Shown here: in pieces, positions 52,687 to 63,822 of the stretch
Numbering within the stretch: position 1 is the first letter of the stretch
Layout of the letters: each line of letters starts with the position of its first letter
Source of the DNA: Clusia tigrina
Lineage: Eukaryota; Arthropoda; Insecta; Diptera; Clusiidae
Length of the DNA stretch: 64,000 nt
NCBI GenBank assembly: GCA_920105625.2
Contig: OV050031.1
Location: 132,138,514 to 132,202,513 of the forward strand
Direction: 5' to 3'
The notes under the pieces: generated by a model
Databases searched by the model: none
Told to the model about the DNA's origin: nothing
The model's input: the letters and a program-made list of their open reading frames with translations, nothing else
Translations under genes and position numbers: made by a program

Positions 52687-54847
52687 CTAACCACTCCCAG
52701 TGTTGAAAACATTTCTTCCTTGGTTAATTCCTTCCGTTGAATTAACTCGGGGACTACTGAAGTTACCCCTGCTGTCCCTCAAGGGTGTATCCGGGCGCCT
52801 CGTACTTGACTGCCTTCTACTTTGATCCCATTTAGTGTCTACTTGGCACTGTCTACTTGCCTCATGAACATATGTTTGGCACTCCATACAGTTGGGCGTG
52901 TTTTTGCGTGTAACGCATTCATCCCTTGTATGCCCTGGCTTATGACAGAATGAGCAAATAGTTTTCCTTGGCTGGAACCTCTCCACCAGGAATTCTTGGT
53001 CTCTTTGTTGCGGAAATTGGCCCCTCAATCTACCAACTCCACTTGTGTTTCCCTTTTGTAATGGTCCTACCTCTGCAGGAGCATTAGTCCAGCAGATTCC
53101 ATCTGTTGTCGTTCGCTGTTGTATTGCTGCTTCAGCGGAAGAGACCGCTTCCACTAGCTCTGTCATGCACCTCGTAGTGAGAGTAAGAGTATAATTAGCT
53201 AAGTCCCTCTCTATCAGGCCTGCCATGAACACAGAAATCAAAGCTCGTTATACTTGAGCCTTGTATGCTGCAACGTTTCCTGGAAACTGCCTGTTGGCTT
53301 CCGTCTCAGCAGCGTTCCCTAGAGACTGGAGCCTTCGTCCCCAGGCTCTCAATTCCTCCCCAGGTTTCTGAGTTGATTCCTGTATTTCCCGAACGAGACA
53401 GTCGTACGACTTTGGTTTTGAATATGTCCGATCCAAAAGTGCATATAATTCCGCCAGGGTGCTTACTGAGCTATGCACCAGTAAATCAAACGCATCACCT
53501 GTGGTTCATTGCCTAATACACTTTATTAAGTGTTCCCCGTCCGCTTCCGGAAGACTCTGCTGTGCTAGCTCACAACCTTCTTTGAAGCGCCGTATCTCAG
53601 TTCTCAGATCATACAACTCGACTCCTGAGAACATTGGCACTAACTTCACCACCGCATGAGCAACTTCCAGAATGCCCATTTTACTCCTTTGTGTTTTTTC
53701 CATTGCTGGTGAAACCTTAGCTTTATTAATCTCTTGGGGGGTTTCCAAACTCTCTTCTCCCGGATCTGAGAGGTCCTGGACCAGTGACGGACTCAAACTG
53801 AATAGTCTTCGACCGTTTGCTCGTTCAGGCGACATACTGTCCGCTTTATCGACACTTTGCTGCACTGTTATTCTGGCTCTTTCGGCGGATGTCCTGGATT
53901 TTTATTATTTATCGGACTTCCCAGAGAAAATGGCTCGACACCGATTTCAGATGCGCCAAACAAAAATTCGGCTGGCTTTTCTTCACTAAAAAATAATCTT
54001 GGCTTTACCATGCGGCTTATCCCTTCTGGTGTTAAATATTCCGGCCAGCGAACTTCAGGAAGCAATGTCAAAACTTTCTGTGTAAATCCAGCCGTTGCTG
54101 ATTTTGATCTCTCCTTTTTTGTGAAGTCCTATTGATCGCCCGTCCTCTTTTTAACTCTGCACACTCCTTTTCCAGTAGCGCCGCTGCTTCCTCTGTTTCC
54201 GTCAATCTCTGAGAAAGTTCCTTTACCTTATTCTAAAGATAGTCCTTTTGTGGTGTCAAATCCTCTGTTTTCTTATGAAAATTGAACAACTTTTCTTCTG
54301 TCCTTTTTTGGATTGCCGTTAAGGCTTTATCCGCTACTTCTAATGGTGACACAGCTGCTCTGACGTTCGCCTGTTTTCACAATTCCAAAGCGTCTTCCCT
54401 GCTCGTACTTGCTTCATACTGCTCGAATACTCTCTCGGTGAAGAGACTCCGTTCCTCCGTTCTTACTGTTTTTAACTCGTCCTGTGCATCTTCTTTTCTC
54501 TTTAACGGAGGCCCACTCGGTGCCTCAATCATTGTCAATTCCGACTCGAATACTTTAAGCCACGCTGACACTAAATTTTCCACGTATCCATGAAAACCCG
54601 TCGCAAAGTACTCGTCGTCCTTACAGACCTCCTTGTGCGGCACAAACTTTGCGTGGTTGCTGTTAAATTTTTCCACCAAACCTCGCAACTCTGTGATGCG
54701 TCTGTGATAGTACTTCACGTTTTTGACATCCTTCCGGTCCTTCCTGAAGTTTGAAATCAACCTCTGGACCTCTTTACCCACCACTTCCTGGGATTTCAGC
54801 AATTCCTTCACTTCCTTCGATAGTAATATAAATGTCCCTATCGACAA
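52687..54847 (-). pseudogene. Gypsy D Gag, in pieces, with zinc knuckle
   Basis: The N-terminal frame (54847-54377) is a coiled-coil-like protein (SKEVKELLKSQEVVGKEVQR, RRITELRGLVEKFNSNHAKF). A middle piece (53865-53506) has MGILEVAHAVVKLVPMFSGV and IRRFKEGCELAQQSLPEADG. The next piece (53478-53248) carries YALLDRTYSKPKSYDCLVRE. The last piece (53241-52687) carries MAGLIERDLANYTLTLT and the CCHC knuckle CSFCHKPGHTRDEC. Together these follow the normal Gag plan. Breaks occur at about 54370, 53870, 53500 and 53245. Confidence 0.8.
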
Positions 54848-55019
54848 AGAAACTCGATTCCCCTACAAAAAAATCCTCACAGCTAAGACGACATACATAG
54901 ACTGTCCGACCATACTGACGGTTTGTGGTTGCCTATACAAAGCTGCGTGCAACAGCGCAAACGTGAGTTACGTTCCCACCTACGGTGTCAACGATCACTA
55001 CACCCTCACCACCACCACC

Positions 55020-55470
55020 ACCTAAACCACCTAGAACCCAACCACATAATCACTAACAAGATCAACGATTCCAGAATTGTAACAGCAACATAAATAACCG
55101 AGCAACCCAACCACATAATATACTAGCAGGTTCAACAGCTCCAAAAATGCAACGACTGCATAGCTGCAAGCAGCAGGCAGCGACGATATCAACGACCACA
55201 TTAAGCACACACACACAATGTATTTAGAGTATATATTTCATTATTACATAGACATAAGATAAACAAACTCTGTAAGCACACACACACAATGTATTTAGAG
55301 TATATTTTTAGACATAAGGTAAACAAACTTTGTAGACACATATACATAATATATTTAGAACGTATACTTATTGATATAAGCTTATAATACACATATGTAA
55401 TATGGTTCCACTTACAATATACCTAGATATAAGCTTACACAGCACATTTAAAGTATAAAAAGACTTGATA
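55020..55470 (+). repeat. Errantivirus-like env end and LTR fragment, copy 1
   Basis: About 370 bases from 55104 match 61707-62076 in the same direction: end of env, then LTR with repeated AAGCACACACACACAATGTATTTAGAG units (55202, 55272, with a diverged third). A related 60-base duplication (ACCCAACCACATAATCACTA) begins near 55038. The segment is cut at 55470 by Helitron 2, and the continuation seen in the other copy is not found directly after the Helitron. Confidence 0.75.
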
Positions 55471-56097
55471 TCTTCTATATGTATAAAAGAGAGTGATGTT
55501 AGTTACGACGCTTATAACTCAAGAACGCCTAGACCGATTTCGATGATGAGCACCAATTCGGTTAGGTCTCCACCCAAACAAGAAGAATACCCAAGGAAAT
55601 TCCGGAAATTTTTCCGAAAAAAAAAATTATGAAGAAAATTCATTTTCCAATACATTTCGTATGGAGCGATTTTACAACGCCATCTTAACTCAAGAACCCA
55701 TAAAAACGAACATCATTTTAAATGCTGGTTCTGGTATTGCCAGTAGATGGCGTTGTGTGCATCAACTTATGACAAACAGAACAGTTGAACAGTTTCTCAA
55801 ATTTGTATCAGCTAATGACAGTTATTGTAAATAAATTTGATTAAATACATTTATTGTTTTGAAACGATTTTTTGTGAATTTGCTATTACCAGCGAAAAGA
55901 GACGTTAATTTCAGATTGTGCAATTAATTTTTAGGTGGATTACTTTGAAAATCAATTCTCATTCACTGATTATTTCATTCAGAGTGATCATTTTAGTGTG
56001 GAATTCCATTTTCAAACGGTAAGTTGCAATGAAAGTTGTTTATTTTGTGAGGTTATGAGCACATGTTTTGTGTGTTCATTTCTCAGTGTAATTCACA

Positions 56098-58170
56098 ATG
56101 CCGCGAGCCAGAAGATCTATTCTTTCGCGTCGAACCCGAAATGCAAGTAGAGTTCGGAATATCGCCTATCAATTGACGACGGATGAACAAGAAATCGCAC
56201 GAGAACAGCGCCGTGCTAGTATGGCCCGACTTCGTGCATCACAAACACAAGAAGAAAAATAGGCGGCAAATGAAACGGCTCAGTTAACAATGAGAAATCG
56301 TCGGGCAAACCAAACAACTCAACAACGTGATAATCTAAATCAACGCACAAGAAGAACTGCTTCAAGTGTTGATTTGAATCCAGTAGCGTTTCATTACGAT
56401 TGCAGAATTAACTACAGCTCGCATCCTTCCGTTCAAATTGGCCCAATAGAGGTTGTGTGCAACCATTGCGGTGCATTGAAGTTTGCTGGAGAAACACCTG
56501 GATTGTGCTGTCTCAGTGGCAAGGTTAAATTACCACCATTGCCCTTGCCAACAGAGCCATTGCGTTCTTTGCTTCATGATGAAACACCAGAATCACGTCA
56601 TTTTCTATCGAACGCTCAGAAATACAACGGATGCTTTTAAATGACTTCATTTTGAGCAGATATTATTCATGAACGCGGATTCAATCCGACATTCAAAGTA
56701 ATAAATTAACCAATCATTTTCTTTTGATGCACAAAAAATTTTGAATCTAATTTCGTCATTGACTCCAAGGCCAAATTCACCATCGAATTGGATCATTGCT
56801 ACCACTTGAAGGCGCACAACATAAATTCCTTCAAATCTACTTCATGGGCAATGTGGAACATCAATTTGATCAGCGCCAAACAATCAATACGGAAATGAGA
56901 AGAGGAATTCTTCGAGATCTGCAGCAGCTGCTTCATGAACATCATGCATTGGTTCGTTTATTCAAAACTGCTTTGGATCGCATCCCAACTGATGACTATA
57001 ATGTCGTGATCAGAGCGGATGAACGACCTGCAGGAACGCACGAACGCCAATTTAACACTCCAACAATAGATGAGGTTGCAGTTGTGATTGTTGGCGAAAA
57101 CCGGGAATCACGCGATATTGTGATCACACCTCGGGACTCTGGGCAATTGCAACGAATATCCGAAACACATCGTTCATACGATGCATTGCAATACCCACTG
57201 ATGTTTTGGCAAGGAGACGATGGATAATATATCAACATCAAGATGCTAAATCCATCGACCGGTGAGTATATGCTGCTTCCTGGCCAAACATCAAATGATC
57301 GGCATGATATCACCGCACGTGTATTCAGGCCAAAAATCCTGTCGCTCATGGACTATATTGTTAGGCATCGTGTCTTTGGGGATACTCGATGTTGGATGTA
57401 TTCGATTGAATGGCAAAAAAAAAGGATTGGTGCATGCGCACATTCTCATTTGGGTAGTCGAAAGAATACAGACACACCAAATTGATGACATCGTATGTGC
57501 CGAGATTCCTGATCCCGAAACCGATCTATACCTGCATGATATCGCAATAACAAACATGGTTCATGGACCGTGTGGCTCCATTAACACACAATCACCATGC
57601 ATGGTTGACGGCAAGTGTTCCAAGCATTATCCACGAAATTTGACTGATGAGACCATCACTGGCAACGATGGTTATCCACTGTATCGGCGTCGATCATCTG
57701 ATGATGGCGGTAGAACAATTACAGTCAAAGTAAAAGGAAATGATTTCGTGGTCGACAACTCTTGGGTTGTTCCGTATTCGTCACTTCTTTCCAAAACATT
57801 CAAGGCGCATTGTAACGTGGAGTATTGCAATTCAGTGAAGTCCATCAAGTACATCTGCAAATATGTTACGAAGGGCAGTGACATGGCGGCTTTTGGTATT
57901 CAAGCTCCTGACCCCAATGATGAAATCACGCGCTATGAAGTTGGTCGGTACGTATGCTGCAATGAGGCGATTTGGCGTATATTCTCATCTCCCATTCACG
58001 AATGCTATCCGACTGTTACACATTTCGCAGTGCATCTGGAGAACGGTCAACGAGTTTATTTCACTGCAGCAAATGCCGCTCAACGTGCTCAAAACCCACC
58101 AGCGAAAACATTGACCAGTTCCTTCTCGATTTGTCAAAGTGATCCGTTTGCACGTACGTTACTTTAATCA
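56098..58170 (+). pseudogene. Helitron 2 Rep part (frameshifts and deletion)
   Basis: The ATG at 56098 (MPRARRSILSRRTRN) starts the N-terminal part, with stops near 56260 and 56640. VVCNHCGALKF and GLCCLSGKVKLP match the same zinc-like region as in Helitron 1. An intron donor at 56698 is in the same place as the first intron of Helitron 1; the acceptor near 56765 is weak. The frame continues 56796-57227. A deletion then joins NPSTG to QTSNDRHDITARVF, removing roughly 200 residues present in Helitron 1. A shift in the A8 run near 57420 follows. The HUH motif GLVHAHILIWV (57425) and the tyrosine motif KYICKYVTKGSDMAAF (57848) are intact. Confidence 0.88.
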
Positions 58171-60202
58171 GAGATGCCGCGTTATTACACTTGGAATGCT
58201 TCATCGAAGAAATTTCAACGTCGAAAGCAAGGCGATGTAGTTCCTGGTCATCCGGATGTGCGTTCTACTGAAGCTTTTGGCCGTATTTATACAGTTCATC
58301 TGAAAAATGATTAATGCTTTTACTTGCGACTATTGCTGGTGAATGTTCGTGGCCCGACATCATTTGAATCTCTTCGAACTGTCAATGGTGTAGTGTTGCC
58401 AACATTTCGTGCAGTATGTCAGGAGCTTAATTTGCTAGAAAGCGATACGCATTGGGATACGACATTCGCTGAAGCAACTGTTTCCGCATCTCCAAGTCAG
58501 ATACGCACATTATTTTCAATCATTATTTCCACATGTTTTCCATCGAATCCACGTGAATTATGGGAGAAGTACAAGGATGACATGTCAGAAGACATTTTGC
58601 ATCGAGTTCGCGTCCATTCAGAGAATCCCCATCTTGAGATGAATGAAGAGATGCGCAACCAGGCTTTGGTTTTGATAGAAGACATCTGTTACCTAATGTG
58701 CGGCAGTTTGTTAGTCAGGTTAGCAATGACATCGACTGATCGTGGAATAAACGACGCTTTCGAACGAGAATTGCAGCGTGAGCGTGAATACGAGACAAAT
58801 GCATTAAGCCAATTGGTTCGAACGAATGTACCTTTGTTGAACCCCCAACAAAAAGAAGTGTACGACACGGTGATGAAGGCAATTGATGACGGAAATGTCG
58901 GCATGATTTTCCTTGATGCGCCTGGTGGCACTGGCAAGACATTTCTCATATCATTGATTTTGGCTACAGTTCGTGCAAGATCAGAAACTGCTGTAGCAGT
59001 TGCTTCTTCTGGAATAGCAGGTACGCTGCTGCAAGGTTGCCGAACCGCTCATTCTGCATTAAAATTGCCATTAAACCTTCAAGTGATTGAAGAACCAACA
59101 TGTAACATAGCGAAACATTCAGCAATGGCCAAAGTTTTTGTGGCAAGCAAAATTTTTATCTGGGACGAATGCACAATGTCGCATAAACGTGCGTTAGAAG
59201 CTCTGAATCGCACTATGAAAGATCTGCGTAATGACGCAAGATGTTTTGGGGGTGCATTGATTTTACTCTCAGGCGATTTCCGGCAAACACTACCAGTAAT
59301 ACCACGATCGACCGCTGCCGATGAGATCAATGCTTGCCTGAAATCATCACCATTGTGGCGTTATGTGAAGAAACTTCGGCTGACGACAAACATGCGAGTT
59401 GCATTGCAAAACGATCCATCTGCCAAAGTGTTGTCCAATCAACTGCTAACTATCGGTAATGGTCGTGTTCCTGTCGACGCATCGAATGGATTGATTTCAT
59501 TCCCGTCAAATTTTTGCAATTTCGTGTCAATGAAAGAGGAGCTCATCAACAAATTGTTTCCGAACATCATTGCTAACCACCAAAACTACGATTGGTTGAG
59601 TGAAAGAGCAATTTTAGCGGCAAAGAACAAGGATGTGGATCACTTAAGCTTCACAATTCAAAATCAAATCATTGGGTCACTGCATTCTTTCAAATCTATC
59701 GACTGTGTAACAAACGAAGACGAAGCAACCAACTACCCAACTGAGTTCTTGAATTCATTGGATGTGCCTGGCTTGCCGTCGCACAATTTATAATTGAAGG
59801 TTGGTTCAGTCGTTATCATGCTTCGCCATCTCAACCAACCAAAATTATGCAACGGAGCGCGTTTAGCGGTCACAAAACTCATGAGCAATGTGATTCACGC
59901 GAAACTACTAAAAGGAAAATTCAAAGGTGAGGAAGTTCTCATTCCGAGAATTCCAATGATCCCAACCGATATGCCATTCGAGTTTAAGCGAATACAATTT
60001 CCAATTAGTCTCGCATTCGCCATGACAATTAATAAATCACAAAGCCAATCATTGAGTGTTTGTGGCCTGAATCTGGAAAATGATTGTTTTTCACACGGAC
60101 AACTATGTCGCATCTTCCCGTGTCGGAAAACCATCTGCTTTGATCGTTTTCGCACCTGACAACAAAACGAAAAATATCGTTTATCACAGAGTGCTTCAAT
60201 GA
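58171..60202 (+). pseudogene. Helitron 2 PIF1-type helicase (one stop, one shift)
   Basis: Helicase part of RepHel, which unwinds DNA during rolling-circle transposition. The open frame (58324-59793) contains LLNPQQKEVYDTVMKAIDDG, Walker A APGGTGKTFL (near 58918), Walker B KIFIWDECTM (near 59152), LLSGDFRQTLPVIPRS and LTTNMRV. An in-frame TAA (59791-59793) interrupts it. The same frame goes on with GSVVIMLRHLNQPKLCNGAR and SLAFAMTINKSQSQSLSVCG. A one-base shift near 60107 precedes the end at about 60202. Motifs Ia to VI are readable. Confidence 0.9.
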
Positions 60203-60470
60203 GGGGAAATACAATTCAATAAAAGCAAAAAAAATTTCATACGAGTAAGTACACATAAAGTACTGGCGGCGAAGAGTATCAGTTTAAAGTCGGATTTTAT
60301 TATTATTTTAGGTTCGTCAGCGGAGGGACGTGGCAAATGAGTTGTTTAGAGCAAGGAGGTTGAAGATATATAGTACTGACGGAGACAGATATTAATTTAT
60401 ATATACATTTTTCATTTCAGTTTCATTGGTGGAGGGGTACATCTATAGTACAGATCATGGGACATTTTTA

Positions 60471-60500
60471 GGCAAAACAACGTTTGCCGGGTCAGCTAGT
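60471..60500 (+). repeat. Helitron 2 3' terminal hairpin and CTAG
   Basis: Stem GGCAAA, loop ACAACG, stem TTTGCC (60471-60488), then GGGTCAG and CTAG with T after it. This is the terminator-like 3' structure of Helitrons. Confidence 0.88.
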
Positions 60501-60731
60501 AATTTAATAAAAGTGAGACGTGTATCAAAAATTGTGAGGGCATATCACAATATTTCACGTAAGAAACACCATATTGAGAGAAAATATCACAGGTAGTAAA
60601 TAAACGGAAATTGCACGAACTCACCTAATAAAAAATAATATGTATATAATAACACAATAAAACTAATTAAAATAAAAACCAAATGCACAATAAAAAATTT
60701 TTAAATAATTGCAAATTTCAGATTACATGTC

Positions 60732-61828
60732 TTGACTAAACAATCCATACACATACAAAAGCTAGAAAATTACCAAAAGTTAATCCAAATTAAATTCGGA
60801 CCATGCAAAATAACCCACAACTATTTTAACCAATTAATCTACAAAAAAATTTTCACAAGTTTTAGAAGAACTGTTGAACACAATACACAAAGAAGACAAT
60901 ATTATACAAGAAATTCAATATATAAACCAAATTAACTTCAATATAAATACCCTCAATAGCCACCTTAAAGACATTTCACAGGTAATTATTTTAGCCAAAT
61001 TAAACAAAATTTCCAACTGAATTAAAGAAATGCGGAAGTTGTTAACGGAAGAAAAAATTAACATAGTATCTGATGAACGCATGTACAATATACTAGACTT
61101 ACAAGCTTATTACAATAATTCAAATATAATTTTTAATGTTAAAATACCCCAAATCGAAAACTTTGATTGTAAATTTTATAATATCATTCCACTACCTATA
61201 AATAACACAAAACAGATAATAACCAAAGCATATGTAACATATAATAAGAAAATTCAGTTCTTCGACGAAGCATGCAAATCAATAGAAAATACATATTATT
61301 GTAAACGCCCAAACAACGAAATCGCGACAGAAGACTCAACCTGCATTGGCACAATATTTAAGAACAAAACACCTTGCTGTCATTTAGACGATATAGAAAT
61401 GATACCCATTATTAATTAATATACCTCAAACACTAATTAAGTATAATTGCAGTAACTCAAGCAACATACTAGTAGAAGGCACCATAATGGTAACATACAA
61501 TCATTGCACAGTGGATATAAATGGCGTCATCTACACAGACACTCACGAAATATTCTGGGATGAAGTCCAACTAATATTTCCACCAAAGTTAGCAGCCCAA
61601 ACCTTATCAATCTCATCATCAATAGGCCTACCAAAACTACAAGAATTCAACTTTAAACACAACACATCCATAGCAGTACTACAATACGAAAGCAACATTA
61701 GAGCAACCCAACCACATAATATACTAACAGGTTCAACAGCTCCAAAAATGCGACGACTGGATAACTGCAAGCAGCAGGCAGCGACGATATCAACGACCAC
61801 ATTAAGCACACACACACAATGTATTTAG
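60732..61828 (+). pseudogene. Errantivirus-like Env remnant, in pieces
   Basis: Three plus-strand frames of an Env-like glycoprotein. The first (60732-60935) is the downstream part of the N-terminal half. The second (61030-61419) has the alternating hydrophobic and Asn-rich pattern and conserved cysteines (FDEACKSIENTYYCKRPNNE, DSTCIGTIFKNKTPCCHLDD) of the central errantivirus Env region. The third (61487-61828) is the C-terminal part (GVIYTDTHEIFWDEVQLIF). Stops at about 60935-61020 and 61420-61486 break it. Assignment rests on pattern and on the adjoining LTR; the fusion-peptide and membrane segments are not clearly seen. Confidence 0.65.
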
Positions 61829-62100
61829 AGTATATATTTCATTATTACATAGACGTAAGGTAAACAAGCTCTGTAAGCACACACACACAATATATTTAGA
61901 GTATATATTTAGACATAAGGTAAACAAACTTTGTAGACACATATACATAATATATTTAGAACGTATACTTATTGCTATAAGCTTATAATACATATATGTA
62001 ATATACTTAAACTTACAATATACCTAGATACAAGCTTACACAGCACATTTAAAGTATAACAATACTTGATATTTAGAATAAAATGCACTTGGTACACTAC
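61800..62100 (+). repeat. Errantivirus-like LTR sequence, copy 2
   Basis: Matches 55200-55470 closely, including the AAGCACACACACACAAT units and TAAGCTTACACAGCACATTTAAAGTATAA. The small reading frames on the minus strand here and at 55201-55392 are twins that exist only because the DNA is repeated. The exact LTR start is not certain. Confidence 0.75.
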
Positions 62101-62119
62101 ACTGAAACTAAGCACTCTC

Positions 62120-62455
62120 TCCTTTATCTAGGAGTAGATCGGCATCCTTTGGACGCCTTACACCTTGAAATTTGATAGAACTCAATTCAGCTTGAACAAG
62201 CTAACAACCTACTTGAAAGGAATAAATCGGCATCCTTTGGACGCCTGTATCCTCATAAGTTTGGAAGTTTATTGACTCAGCTTGAATAGTTAGTGACTTT
62301 CTTGATTTTAATAGACCGGCATCCTTTGGACGCCCTATATCCTTTCGAGTTGAGGATCTAACATCTTAGTTCAATTTAAATAAATTAGTGACCTTCTTGA
62401 TTTGAATAGACAGGCATCCTTTGGACGCCCTATATCATTTCAAGTTGAGGATCTA
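62120..62455 (+). repeat. Four-unit tandem repeat with GGCATCCTTTGGACGCC core
   Basis: Cores at about 62140, 62230, 62320 and 62412, spaced about 90 bp apart, each followed by a related 70-base segment (TTGAGGATCTAA, AGTGACCTTCTTGATTTGAATA in the last two). The repeat lies downstream of the LTR match and before the Polinton. It may be part of the LTR or leader of the errantivirus-like element, where such repeats can act as regulatory sites; that role is inference. Confidence 0.8.
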
Positions 62456-62559
62456 ATATTATTTTTGTGTGTAGTGCCAGGCTAAGTACGTAACTCGCGA
62501 CTATATGTTGCGACTTCTTTAACTAGCGCTACTGCACCTTCAGGGTCGCAGAAGCATCT

Positions 62560-62896
62560 ACTTAAATTGCGCTACTATACACTCTACTTCACCAATCTAG
62601 CATCTTTAGACTTAACTCTTTCTACGACTTTTCCGTCAATATCTGATTGCAATATGTCTCTTGTTTAAATCTTAATTTTGAGAGTAGGATATATCGTCTT
62701 CTCTACAGGCATTGTCTAATGCATTAATACCAATGTCTCTTCTAGCAAGTCTTTTCTTCAATTTTGTACCAGGTCCACAAAATTGATAACCGGGTAAATG
62801 AAGTTCATTGGGAAGATTATTTAATAAGGTATTTAATAGTCCTTTTCCAACGGCGTTTTGTTTGCGACTAACTGATTTATTACAAACATGTTTCAT
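62560..62896 (-). pseudogene. Polinton-associated PLA2-like protein
   Basis: The minus-strand frame starts at 62896. After a short basic start it reads NAVGKGLLNTLLNNLPNELH, PGYQFCGPGTKLKKRLARR, then GINALDNACREDDISYSQN. GPGT (calcium-loop type) and the ACREDD segment, equivalent to the His-Asp catalytic pair, match the phospholipase A2-like domain in Polinton-like and parvovirus capsid proteins. The usual His is Glu here (REDD instead of REHD), so catalysis is doubtful. Beyond a stop at 62672 the frame continues in pieces (DLNKRHIA, RVKSKDARL) to about 62560. It is divergent from the ATPase gene. Confidence 0.75.
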
Positions 62897-63031
62897 TTGA
62901 TAGTAAAATTGCTGTTGTTATGATTCAACATACAAATGTGTATCAAATGAAAATTTATAAAACAGATATTTACTTATCATCAGTTCTAAAATTGCGTTTA
63001 ATTAAACAACAGAATAATATGATTGTAAGAA

Positions 63032-63670
63032 ATGAAGATAATTTCTGTAAATCTTCATCTAAAAGAAGGCCGAATTTTACTACCCAACTCAATAAGAGCT
63101 TTAATTGTCGGTCCATCAATCTGCGGTAAAACATATATTATGATTAGACTACTGAGGAACCCGAATGGTTTAAAATTTAGTAATATTTATTTGTATTCAA
63201 AGTCTTCATATCAACCAAAATATGATCACTTGAAAAAGTTAATAGCCAGCATAATAGGAATGTGCTACTATGAGTTTTCTTCAAACGATGTTGTTATTCC
63301 ACCAGATGAAGCCAAATCAAATTCTATATTCATATTCGATTATGTAGCATGCGAAAAGCAAAACAATATTCGTTCATATTTTTGTATGGGTCGACATAAG
63401 AGTATTGACAGTTTTTATTTCAAACTTATACACGTATACCAAATTTAGTGCATAATAATGCCGAACATGATCCTCATGTGGAAATAGGATGATCTCTGTA
63501 TGAAACACATATACAATGACCATGTGAGCCCAGATATGTCATTTAAAGATTTTGTGAAAATGTGTGCAGAATGTTGGAAGGAAAAATATGGTTTCCTAGT
63601 TATAAACATAGATGATGAGATTGGCAATGGATGCTATAGAAGAGGGTTTCACACTTTCATTCAACCATAA
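63032..63670 (+). pseudogene. Polinton packaging ATPase (FtsK/HerA type), frameshifted
   Basis: DNA-packaging ATPase of Polinton/Maverick elements. The open piece (63032-63448) has EGRILLPNSIRALIVGPSIC, with Walker A GPSICGKT near 63115, then LKFSNIYLYSKSSYQPKYDH. Walker B follows as SIFIFDYVACEKQNNIRS and then FCMGRHKSIDSFYF. The usual second acidic residue after Walker B Asp is Tyr. A shift near 63440 and a short deletion follow; the C-terminus is readable at about 63505-63670 (YNDHVSPDMSFKDFVKMCAE, GFLVINIDDEIGNG). Breaks make it inactive. Confidence 0.85.
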
Positions 63671-63822
63671 ATGATAGCACATCAATTGCTAATATTGAAG
63701 TATGCGGTTTCATCTCTAAAAGAAGGCTTACTTACTTAACATTTTAATTAATAGGTAAATATTTGAACTGATCTGATTAAATCTGGTCTGATCTGGACTG
63801 ATACCTGATCTGATAGCTGGTA

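Larger units (their letters stand above)
49700..54900 (-). mobile_element. Gypsy D: Ty3/gypsy element, minus strand, LTRs not identified
   Basis: The coding order on the minus strand is Gag (54847-52687), protease (52506), RT (52291), RNase H (51402) and integrase (50700-49768). The frame is cut into about ten pieces by stops and shifts, but all enzyme domains are readable. I could not find a pair of LTRs; the left edge at 49640-49700 meets gypsy C through a short junction, and the right edge fades at about 54900. Confidence 0.85.
55471..60499 (+). mobile_element. Helitron 2, complete ends, plus strand
   Basis: Begins TC at 55471 after an A and ends CTAG at 60496-60499 before a T, the standard Helitron termini. 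A hairpin GGCAAA / TTTGCC (60471-60488) stands 7 bases before the CTAG. The leader (55471-56097) resembles Helitron 1. It encodes Rep and a PIF1-type helicase, with stops, shifts and one internal deletion near 57230-57280. It is inserted in errantivirus-like LTR sequence. Confidence 0.9.
60501..62540 (+). mobile_element. Errantivirus-like retroelement, env region and 3' LTR
   Basis: 3' end of an env-bearing gypsy-lineage element: a leader with a possible splice acceptor (AATTGCAAATTTCAG, ending 60721), broken env (60732-61828), and an LTR-like region with two kinds of tandem repeat. Gag and pol are absent. An env-end/LTR segment of the same family lies left of Helitron 2 in the same direction. 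The right edge is near 62470-62560, where Polinton sequence begins. Confidence 0.75.

Noticed and set aside
54723..55025. Plus-strand 100-codon frame with a Thr-rich end
   Set aside because: Most of it is antisense to the Gag N-terminus of gypsy D; the Thr run comes from a CACCAC repeat.
55201..55392. Paired small Cys/Leu-rich frames here and at 61802-61993
   Set aside because: Both lie in the repeated LTR sequence; their similarity comes from the DNA repeat, not from coding constraint.
62120..62455. CRISPR-like array
   Set aside because: Only four units with imperfect 70-base companions, in an insect-type genome, with no cas genes; it is an ordinary tandem repeat.
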